Assembly: GCA_019417795.1 (NCBI GenBank)
Contig: DXUR01000017.1
Coordinates: 1 to 19,157 of the forward strand
From: Clostridiales bacterium
GTDB taxonomy: Bacteria > Bacillota_A > Clostridia > Oscillospirales > Oscillospiraceae
DNA length: 19,157 bases
Reading direction: 5' to 3'
Shown piece by piece: positions 1 to 6,318 of the stretch. Every line of letters begins with the position of its first letter. Position 1 is the stretch's first letter. A model generated the notes under the pieces. It was given only the letters and a program-made list of their open reading frames with translations. It had not been told where the DNA came from and made no database searches. The position numbers were made by a program, and so were the translations under genes.

Positions 1-2
1 TG

Positions 3-242
3 CACCAGAAGGAGCAGAACAAACAGCACCCGGTCTACCGCCTGTTCAATACCCGAACCGGTACGATCCGCAAACATCACTGGCGGGGAAAACTCTCCGA
101 CGAACTAAGACAGGAGGCGCTCTATCTGGCGGGGAACTACCGGGACAAGGCGCTGATGGACAATGACTACGCCGCTGACGGGTATGCGCGGGACATGGAA
201 TTGGAACACATTTACGCGGAGGCGGAAAAGCGGCTGAAATGA
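3..242 (+). CDS. C-terminal end of an unrecognised accessory protein (partial)
   Basis: An open frame enters from the left edge and runs 79 codons to a TGA at 240-242. The visible peptide is hydrophilic and rich in charged and aromatic residues. It begins around HQKEQNKQHPVYRLFN and ends in a predicted helix, MELEHIYAEAEKRLK. I do not recognise the family and give no function. The next gene starts 15 nt after the stop behind its own ribosome binding site, so the two are probably co-transcribed. Together with the sigma-like gene it suggests plasmid-, phage- or conjugative-element cargo, but this is inference from context only. The coding frame is supported by the absence of stops and by the tight junction with the next gene. 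Confidence 0.55.
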   Translation, partial: HQKEQNKQHPVYRLFNTRTGTIRKHHWRGKLSDELRQEALYLAGNYRDKALMDNDYAADGYARDMELEHIYAEAEKRLK

Positions 243-257
243 GGAAGGGGCGTTCCT

Positions 258-1235
258 GTGGCGAAAAATATGTACACCGTTGCTAAGGACAGCCCCTGCA
301 ATGAAGCGCTGGCTTTGCGGATGCAGACAGGAGACAAGAATGCTGCGGAGTTGCTTATCTCACAGAACGAGGGCTACCTCACCGAACTGGCGTGGGCGTA
401 CACACCATGGTGTGAGACGGAGGACTTGAAGCAGGAGGCAGCGCTGGCGCTGCTGGACGCGGCAAGGCGCTTTGATCCCGCCTACGGAACAAAGCTGCTG
501 ACCTATGCGACGCTCGCGATAGAAGCGGCGCTGTCCGACTACGCCGCGCGGTATTCTACCTCTCTGTCCATTCCCGTCAGCCGGTACAATCAACTGCGCA
601 GGGTGGCACACCTCTGCGCCGAGGCACAGGATGCCTCAGAGACGGAATTGACCAAGGCGGTATGCGAAAAGCTGAAGGTATCCTCCAAGGCAGCCGAGGC
701 ACTGTTGAAGGAATACCGGACGCTGTTTTGCGTCCGGCAGTTGGGTGACGATGTATTTTCCATCAGCTGCGGCGGTGATCCAGCCGTTACCTATGACCGC
801 CTGATGCGCAGGACGCTGCTGATGCAGCGGATGGAGGAGGTGCTGACGCCCAGAGAGCTGAATCTGGTGCAAAGCTACCTCGGCATCGGTCAGCCGGACA
901 AGGTCGGCATGACCTTTCAGGAGCTGGCGATCCGGCTCAATTACAACGGTCCCAGCGGTGTGGAGAAGGCGTACAAAGCCGCGCTCCGGAAGCTGAAAAA
1001 GGACTTGTACGGCGGCGCCTACGGCCGGTGGCTCTCCGCACAGAAAGCTATTAACAAGGCCAGAGTAGAAGCGGAAGCTGATCCTGGGCATTACACAACT
1101 CCTCAGACCACATGGTTGGATGAAAAGGAACTGATGGAGCGGTTTATCTGCGAGGTCGTTTCGCTGATCCGTGTTCATGAGATTTTCAGTGACGCATTGG
1201 AGAATATTGCTGCAAAAATTTTTGAGGAGTCTTGA
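258..1235 (+). CDS. Sigma-70 family RNA polymerase sigma factor-like protein
   Basis: This 325-aa protein has the layout of a group 3/4 sigma factor. Residues about 28-98 resemble region 2, with the ETEDLKQEAALALLDAARRF stretch followed by FDPAYGTKLLTYA, the usual core-binding/-10 recognition pattern. Residues about 100-160 resemble region 3. Residues about 185-250 resemble region 4, with LTPRELNLVQSYLG, then TFQELAIRLNYN and a basic helix ALRKLKKDL. About 75 extra residues (251-325) have no obvious sigma counterpart. I chose the GTG at 258 because AGGAAGGGG lies about 8 nt upstream; an in-frame ATG at 270 is further from that site. It follows the preceding partial gene by 15 nt. Such factors often occur on integrative elements of Firmicutes and control element genes. 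Its promoter targets cannot be read from the window. Confidence 0.75.
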   Translation: MAKNMYTVAKDSPCNEALALRMQTGDKNAAELLISQNEGYLTELAWAYTPWCETEDLKQEAALALLDAARRFDPAYGTKLLTYATLAIEAALSDYAARYSTSLSIPVSRYNQLRRVAHLCAEAQDASETELTKAVCEKLKVSSKAAEALLKEYRTLFCVRQLGDDVFSISCGGDPAVTYDRLMRRTLLMQRMEEVLTPRELNLVQSYLGIGQPDKVGMTFQELAIRLNYNGPSGVEKAYKAALRKLKKDLYGGAYGRWLSAQKAINKARVEAEADPGHYTTPQTTWLDEKELMERFICEVVSLIRVHEIFSDALENIAAKIFEES

Positions 1236-1410
1236 AAACTGTAGCAAACTCATTTCGGACGGCAAACAATTCTCAATACGGGCGATTGGTGCCAAAGTTG
1301 AAGTCAAAACACCAGTGATAAAGAACATCGACCGTGAGTATATACGGAGCATCCCAACACGAGCAATGGTAGATGTTGACAAGAACAATTACGATAGTGC
1401 TACGTCATAA
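1236..1410 (+). pseudogene. Open-frame remnant after the sigma-like gene (+1 frame)
   Basis: Just past the sigma-like stop, the +1 frame is open to a TAA at 1408-1410. Its peptide is plausible for a real protein, for example KVEVKTPVIKNIDREY and PTRAMVDVDKNNYDS. The open frame reaches back into the sigma gene as far as an ATG at 1171, but it has no convincing ribosome binding site of its own. It may be the 3' end of another gene joined here by deletion, or the true tail of the sigma-like protein shifted by a one-base indel near 1233. The family is not recognised. Its last codons overlap the tail of the convergent broken gene, so at least one of the two may be chance. Confidence 0.25.
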
Positions 1411-1680
1411 TATATCACGTTGCGACGCCAGCCACATTTGTTTTCGATGTAGTCAGTCATACCCACTACATCAATGTTGTAGTTTCTCGCATTTTCAGCG
1501 TTTCTATCAATGGTTGTTATACTGTCTATTCCGAGTTCCCGCTTTAGAAGGGCTCCAATGTTTTCGGTGTATCCTTCCATCTGCTTGGCTTCATCAGGAT
1601 ACAATTCGCTATACAGCTTCTTGTTTTCCGAATATGGTATCCAGAAGCTTTCTTTTCAGGGTGTTCGGGTAGTTTCTCAT
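1389..1680 (-). pseudogene. Small unrecognised gene broken by a one-base frameshift
   Basis: On the minus strand an ATG at 1680 sits 8 nt after AAGGAGA. It opens MRNYPNTLK and then runs into a stop after 23 codons. A second minus-strand frame, shifted by one base, is open from about 1655 to the TAA at 1389. It reads ESFWIPYSENKKLYSELYP and continues through NIGALLKRELGIDS to NVIYYDVALS. Removing one T from the TTTT run at 1653-1656 would join the two into a continuous protein of about 96 aa. The change could be a real inactivating mutation or a homopolymer sequencing error. Composition is more AT-rich than the cobalamin genes, suggesting a different origin. I do not recognise the family. Confidence 0.5.
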
Positions 1681-1755
1681 CGGCGTGGTCTCCTTGAAAT
1701 TCCTCTCAAGGCGAAGCTTCCGATTTTTTCAAATTGTCAAGTGTTTTTTTGCAAA

Positions 1756-1792
1756 AATAATCCAGACCGCCCTATCGGCGGTCTGGATTATT
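1756..1792 (-). terminator. Intrinsic terminator of the cobalamin operon
   Basis: A perfect inverted repeat has 16-bp arms (1756-1771 and 1777-1792) and a 5-nt loop. Read on the minus strand, the GC-rich core GGCGGTCTGG is followed by ATTATTTTTG, the normal layout of a Rho-independent terminator. It lies about 90 nt downstream of the last gene of the cluster. In the plus direction the downstream tract (ATTATTGCTTATCTT) is less uniform, so plus-strand termination is possible but weaker. Confidence 0.85.
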
Positions 1793-1882
1793 GCTTATCT
1801 TAATGAGATTACGGATAAGCCAGAGGTTTTGATTTTAAGCCTTGCCGCCGTTATGCAGTCTTCATATTTTGACTATTACCAT

Positions 1883-2791
1883 TTAACGGCTGGTAAAAGA
1901 AGGCTGTGGGCCACCCAGATGGGCTCCGCTTTCTGGATCAGCTCCGTGGTCGGAGGCCACCACAATCTCATGCTCAGACGCCAACAGCCGGGAGAGCACC
2001 CTATCATCGACCCGGCGCAGGAAAGTCTCCTTTTCCGCCGAATCGTGGCGATGGGCCGCTTCATCCGCCCCGTTGATATGCAGCAGCACAAAGGGGCAGC
2101 GTTCCGCCGCTCGCAGGGCTGCCTCTGTCTTGGCGTCCAGATCCGTATCCACATCGCCAGTAGCCCCCTTTACCGGGAAAAGCTCCATGTGCAGCAGCCG
2201 GGCAATCCCCTTTACCAACTCCTTGCCGCAGATCACGGCGCTCTTCTGGGGAAATGGCGGCAGTGCTACCGGAACAGACTGTCCCCACAGAAGCATACAT
2301 CGTTCTTTCGTCAGCAGTCTTTCAAAGGCATGGCGCAGTACCAAGCTTCCCTGCGGGCACAGTGCCCGCTGCCCGCCGGAAGGAATCTGCGTTACAATGT
2401 TATTCACAGTATGCGCCATGTGGGGAAATACCAGCAGTGCCTGATAGCCGCCCAGCCGGTAATAGGTAAATGCAGGATCCTCTACCTTTGCCGGGGCACA
2501 GCAAGGCATGGTACAGCAGCCCTCTCCATCCAGCGTGTAGCAGCTGCCCCGCAGTAGCAGGTCATCGGGCCGGACGGGGATTCCGGCCCCCAGCGCCTCT
2601 ACATAGCCTCGGAGATGTACCGGCAGATCCGTTACCCCCAACAGGCGCAGTACGCAGTGCAGTGTTTCCGGTGGGAAGCTGCCGCAGGTATCCACATACC
2701 GCACCGAACCCATGGACGCCAGATGACCATATCGCTCCACCTGAAAGTGGGGATCCGTCATGCCGTCAATCACGCATAATATCCTGCTCAG
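1883..2791 (-). CDS. ApgM-like alkaline-phosphatase-superfamily enzyme (candidate phosphatase of the cobalamin cluster)
   Basis: This protein of about 302 aa resembles archaeal-type 2,3-bisphosphoglycerate-independent phosphoglycerate mutase (ApgM, alkaline phosphatase superfamily). An N-terminal metal-site motif, ILCVIDGMTD, has the metal Asp at about residue 8. A PPET motif follows, with Thr at about 43 where ApgM proteins carry their phosphoryl-accepting Ser/Thr. Further on come GYVEALGAGIPV, DEAAH (about 243-247), ASDHGADP (about 279-286) and a final AHLGGPQP. It is shorter than the roughly 400-aa archaeal enzymes. I place the start at a CTG at 2791, preceded by AAGGGGGAGAG. A GTG at 2776 and an ATG at 2764 are alternatives, and upstream in-frame sequence belongs to cbiP. 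It is the last gene of the operon, 34 nt after cbiP. A glycolytic role would not explain its place here; a phosphatase role in the lower-ligand pathway (alpha-ribazole phosphate or similar) is my inference, not shown by the sequence. Confidence 0.75.
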   Translation of the reverse strand: MSRILCVIDGMTDPHFQVERYGHLASMGSVRYVDTCGSFPPETLHCVLRLLGVTDLPVHLRGYVEALGAGIPVRPDDLLLRGSCYTLDGEGCCTMPCCAPAKVEDPAFTYYRLGGYQALLVFPHMAHTVNNIVTQIPSGGQRALCPQGSLVLRHAFERLLTKERCMLLWGQSVPVALPPFPQKSAVICGKELVKGIARLLHMELFPVKGATGDVDTDLDAKTEAALRAAERCPFVLLHINGADEAAHRHDSAEKETFLRRVDDRVLSRLLASEHEIVVASDHGADPESGAHLGGPQPSFTSR

Positions 2792-2825
2792 GTCTCTCCC
2801 CCTTTTTCCATCGGAACTTGTTTCG

Positions 2826-4289
2826 TTATACTTCCCGGCGCAGCACCCGGTAGACAAAGGACATATCCAGTCCGCCGCGTACCACGTCCGCCAGCAGGTC
2901 GTACTGCCGTTCCTTGTAGCCGCAGGCGTCAAAGGTTGCCAGCGCGTCAAAAGACACACCCTTTCTGGCGCACAGTGCTTTCAGGATCGTATCCGTGATG
3001 CCCGGCGCATCAAAAATGCCGTGGACATAGCTGCCGTATACGTTTCTGCTGCCGGTGAGGGCGGGCATCTGCTGCTGACTGCGGCCCATGTGGATCTCGT
3101 ACCCCTCGTAGGCGAGTCCGTTCAGGCCGGAGAGCATTCCCTCCACACCGTAAAAGACGCCTCGCGTCTGGGTCTGCACCTTTTCACCCCGAAATTCGGT
3201 GTCCATCTCCAGCAGACCCAAACCGTTGATCTCCGTGACACCGGCGGCCTCCACATGCTCCGGGTCGGACACGGTGCGCCCCAGCATCTGATAGCCGCCG
3301 CAGATGCCGAAAACCAGCGTGCCGGCGTCAGCCGCCTTCAAAATGGCCGCCTCCAGACCGGACTGCCGCAGCCACCGCAGGTCGGCAATGGTGCTCTTGG
3401 TACCCGGCAGCAGAATCATGTCCGGCTGGTGCAGGTCACTCACCTGATCCACATAGCGCAGCGACACGTTTCCGTAATGTTCGAAGGGGCTGAAATCCGT
3501 GAAATTGGAGATGCGCGGCACGCGGATTACCGCGATATCCAAGATCTTTCGCTCTTTGGAGCGGTCAAACCGCTCGGTCAGGCTGTCTTCATCGTCGATG
3601 TCTACGTGGGCGTAGGGGATGACCCCCGCCACCGGGATGCCGCACAGCTGCTCCAGCGTCTTCAGTCCCGGCTCCAGAATGGCCCGGTCACCCCGGAATT
3701 TGTTGACCACCACGCCCTTGATGCGGCGGCGCTCGTCCTCCTCCAGCAGTGCCACCGTACCGTAGAGCTGGGCGAACACGCCGCCCCGGTCGATGTCGCC
3801 TACCAGCAGCACCGGCGCGTCCACCAGCTTGGCAAGGCCCATATTGACGATATCATCCTGCTTGAGGTTGATCTCCGCAGGGCTGCCTGCCCCCTCAATG
3901 ACGATCACGTCATACTCTGAGTTCAGACTGTTGTAGGCCTCCAGCACGGCGGGGATGTAGTCCCGCTTGCGGCGGAAGTACTCCATGGCCTGCATATTGC
4001 CCCGCACCTGTCCGTTGACGATGACCTGACTGCCCACGTCGGTGGTGGGCTTGAGCAGGATGGGATTCATGCGGGTGTCCGGCTCGATCCCGGCGGCCTC
4101 TGCCTGCACTACCTGCGCCCGGCCCATCTCGCCGCCGTCCTTGGTGATGAAGGAGTTCAGCGCCATGTTCTGGCTCTTGAACGGTGCCACACGGTAGCCG
4201 TCCTGCTTCAAAACGCGGCAGAGTCCCGCCGCCAGCAGGCTCTTTCCCGCATTGGACATGGTCCCCTGAATCATAATATTCATTGCCAT
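2826..4289 (-). CDS. cbiP: Cobyric acid synthase CbiP
   Basis: CbiP catalyses the ATP- and glutamine-dependent amidation of the b, d, e and g side chains of adenosylcobyrinic acid a,c-diamide to give adenosylcobyric acid, in the cytosol. At 487 aa it has the normal length. The N-terminal synthetase domain has the P-loop-like IMIQGTMSNAGKS (residues about 5-17), APFKSQNMALNS, and IEGAGSPAEINL (131-142). The C-terminal class I glutamine amidotransferase domain has the nucleophile Cys330 in FGICGGYQML and His423 in YVHGIFD. The start ATG lies inside the end of cobD (10-nt overlap), which implies translational coupling; a second Met two codons later is possible. No key residue seems to be missing. 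Confidence 0.96.
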   Translation of the reverse strand: MAMNIMIQGTMSNAGKSLLAAGLCRVLKQDGYRVAPFKSQNMALNSFITKDGGEMGRAQVVQAEAAGIEPDTRMNPILLKPTTDVGSQVIVNGQVRGNMQAMEYFRRKRDYIPAVLEAYNSLNSEYDVIVIEGAGSPAEINLKQDDIVNMGLAKLVDAPVLLVGDIDRGGVFAQLYGTVALLEEDERRRIKGVVVNKFRGDRAILEPGLKTLEQLCGIPVAGVIPYAHVDIDDEDSLTERFDRSKERKILDIAVIRVPRISNFTDFSPFEHYGNVSLRYVDQVSDLHQPDMILLPGTKSTIADLRWLRQSGLEAAILKAADAGTLVFGICGGYQMLGRTVSDPEHVEAAGVTEINGLGLLEMDTEFRGEKVQTQTRGVFYGVEGMLSGLNGLAYEGYEIHMGRSQQQMPALTGSRNVYGSYVHGIFDAPGITDTILKALCARKGVSFDALATFDACGYKERQYDLLADVVRGGLDMSFVYRVLRREV

Positions 4290-5344
4290 AGTGATTTCTC
4301 CTTGCAGAATTGCCGGATGGCCGTTATCAATGCTTCATTTTCCCCGTGAGGCCTCACCGCAATGCGATACCACCCGTCACCCAGCCCGTTGTAATTCCCA
4401 CAGCCACGGATGGCGATACCCTGCTGCAGCAGGCCCTCCCGCAGCCCCAGCGGCCCACGGAACAGCAGGTAATTGGCATGGGACGGGCATACCCAGAAGC
4501 CCAGCGCCGTCAGGTTATCCGTGAGCCACCGCCGCTCCGTGTGGACGAGGGACAGCGTCCTTTGCAGGAAGTCCCGCTCCGCCAGCGCCGCCACACCGGC
4601 ACTCTGGGCCGGCGAGGACACGTTCCACGGCGGGGACGCAGCCGCCATGCGGCGCAGTAACGCATTGTCGGCGCACAGGCAGTACCCCAGCCGGATGCCC
4701 GCCATGCCGTAGCTCTTGGTAAAGGCCTTCAGGATCAGCAGCTCCGGGTGCGCCGTCAAAAGGGATTTGGCGCTGACACCGTCCTCCGTAAGATCGAGGA
4801 AGCACTCATCCAGAAACACCCGCGCACCCCACGCCGCACAGCCCTGCAGGATCTGCTCCAGCAGAGGGAGCGGGATCAGCCGCCCGGTGGGGTTGTTGGG
4901 GTTACAGAGGAATACCACCTCCGGTTTTTTTTCCTCTAAGAAGGACAGAAACCTCTCGTCCAAATCGAAATTCTGCGCCTGATGCAGGAAATACCGCTCT
5001 ACGCGGCAACCCACCTGCGCCAGTCCCGCCCCATATTCCACAAAGGTGGGGGCCAGTTCCACCGCCGTCCGGGGCCGCAGTGCGGCGCAGTATGTGTAGA
5101 TCAGGTCTGCCGCGCCGTTTCCGCAGAGAATATAGGACGCCGGCACCTGCTCATGGCCCGCGATAGCCTGCACCAGCCGGCGGCAGTAGGGGTCAGGGTA
5201 GCGGTGCAGCCGGGGCAGAGCCCGGCACACCGCCTCCAGTACGCCGGGAGGCGTACCCAGGGGGTTGGTGTTGGCGGAAAAATCCAGCGTGATACCGCCG
5301 CCGTATACATCGCCGCCGTGTTGATTTTTTGTTTGATACAGCAT
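4280..5344 (-). CDS. cobD: L-threonine-O-3-phosphate decarboxylase CobD
   Basis: CobD is a PLP enzyme of aminotransferase fold type I that converts L-threonine phosphate to (R)-1-amino-2-propanol phosphate, the linker CbiB attaches to cobyric acid. The 354-aa length is typical. Recognisable parts are LDFSANTNPLG near the N-terminus, ILCGNGAADLIY (72-83), VFLCNPNNPTGR (144-155), FLDECFLDL (177-185) and the PLP Schiff-base lysine Lys210 in KAFTKSYGMAGIRLGY. Similar sequences include histidinol-phosphate aminotransferase, but the position between cbiB and cbiP supports CobD. The ATG at 5344 has AAGGAGA 7 nt upstream in the 11-nt gap after cbiB. The 3' end overlaps cbiP by 10 nt. Confidence 0.94.
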   Translation of the reverse strand: MLYQTKNQHGGDVYGGGITLDFSANTNPLGTPPGVLEAVCRALPRLHRYPDPYCRRLVQAIAGHEQVPASYILCGNGAADLIYTYCAALRPRTAVELAPTFVEYGAGLAQVGCRVERYFLHQAQNFDLDERFLSFLEEKKPEVVFLCNPNNPTGRLIPLPLLEQILQGCAAWGARVFLDECFLDLTEDGVSAKSLLTAHPELLILKAFTKSYGMAGIRLGYCLCADNALLRRMAAASPPWNVSSPAQSAGVAALAERDFLQRTLSLVHTERRWLTDNLTALGFWVCPSHANYLLFRGPLGLREGLLQQGIAIRGCGNYNGLGDGWYRIAVRPHGENEALITAIRQFCKEKSLWQ

Positions 5345-5355
5345 CTATGTCTCCT

Positions 5356-6318
5356 TCACAGTGCAAAGGGCAGCTTGACCCCGCAGCTCAAAAGCAGGGT
5401 GAGGATCGCTGTGACGGTCATCAGGCGGCACACGCGGGGGATGTCCTCGTGAGTGATCTCCCGCGATGCGTCGCCGATATACTCCTTTTTGTGCAGCACG
5501 CCGTGGTACCACGCATCCCCCGCCAGGCGCACGCCCAGCAGTCCCGCGCAGACGGATTCCGTCTGGGCTGAGTTGGGGCTGGCGTGCTTTCGACGGTCGC
5601 GGCGGAAGATCCGCCAGCCTGCCGCCGTATCCAGACCCATCAGGCCGCCCGCCGCCAGCATCAGAAGCGCCGACAGCCGCGCCGGGATGTAATTCACCAC
5701 GTCGTCGGCCTTGGCGGGTACAAGACCGATGTTCTTATAGGGCGGCTCCACATACCCCAGCATGGAGTCCATGGTGTTCACTGCCTTGTAGAAAAATCCC
5801 AGCGGTGCGCCGCCGATGGCCAGAAACAGCAGCGGCGCCACCACGCCGTCGGAGGTGTTCTCCGCCACCGTTTCCACGGCGGCACGGGTCACGGCGGCAT
5901 CGTCCAGCCGGTCGGTATCCCGCCCCACGATCATGGAAACAGCATGGCGGGAGGCGGCCAAATCCCCGCTTTCCAGCGCATCATAGACCTTCATGCTCTC
6001 GTCCCGCAGGGACTTGACGGCCAAGATCTGCCAGCACATCACGCTTTCCAGCGCCAGACGCAGCCACGGGCTGACCAGACCGCTCAGCCACAGCAGCAGA
6101 GCCGGGACGGCGGTGGATACGATGACCACCGCTCCCCACAGGATGGCGCCCGCCGCCCGCTCACCGGAGGGCGTTTTGGGGCATATGCACCGCAGCCCCC
6201 GCTCCAACACACTGATACATTTTCCAATCAGAACTACCGGATGGGGAAAGCCGTGGGGGTCGCCCACCAGAAGGTCTATGCAAAAGCCGATAACAAGTGC
6301 CGCAAGCGACCACATCAT
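5356..6318 (-). CDS. cbiB: Adenosylcobinamide-phosphate synthase CbiB
   Basis: CbiB is an integral membrane protein that joins aminopropanol phosphate from CobD to adenosylcobyric acid, giving adenosylcobinamide phosphate. At 320 aa it matches the family. The N-terminus has the characteristic IDLLVGDPHGFPHPVVLIGK (14-33). Hydrophobic stretches follow around residues 55-80 and 190-220. NTSDGVVAPLLFLAIGGAP and AVNTMDSMLGY are conserved CbiB blocks, and the C-terminus ends in a last hydrophobic segment (TAILTLLLSCGV). The ATG overlaps the stop of the preceding fusion gene by 4 nt (ATGA), so translation is likely coupled. It sits with cobD and cbiP, the genes for its two substrates. Confidence 0.95.
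   Translation of the reverse strand: MMWSLAALVIGFCIDLLVGDPHGFPHPVVLIGKCISVLERGLRCICPKTPSGERAAGAILWGAVVIVSTAVPALLLWLSGLVSPWLRLALESVMCWQILAVKSLRDESMKVYDALESGDLAASRHAVSMIVGRDTDRLDDAAVTRAAVETVAENTSDGVVAPLLFLAIGGAPLGFFYKAVNTMDSMLGYVEPPYKNIGLVPAKADDVVNYIPARLSALLMLAAGGLMGLDTAAGWRIFRRDRRKHASPNSAQTESVCAGLLGVRLAGDAWYHGVLHKKEYIGDASREITHEDIPRVCRLMTVTAILTLLLSCGVKLPFAL

Noticed and set aside
1692..1711. CCTTGA...TCAAGG inverted repeat as an operator or terminator
   Set aside because: Arms are only 6 bp with an 8-nt loop and no T-run; it overlaps the ribosome binding site region and is likely chance.
1735..1740. Perfect TTGACA on the minus strand upstream of the broken small gene, as a -35 box
   Set aside because: At 16-18 nt spacing the bases are GCTTCG-like and do not resemble TATAAT, so a promoter is not supported.
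2760..3920. Long plus-strand open frame antisense to cbiP
   Set aside because: It mirrors the codon pattern of cbiP in GC-rich DNA, has no ribosome binding site, and its composition (His/Gln/Arg-rich) is typical of an antisense shadow.
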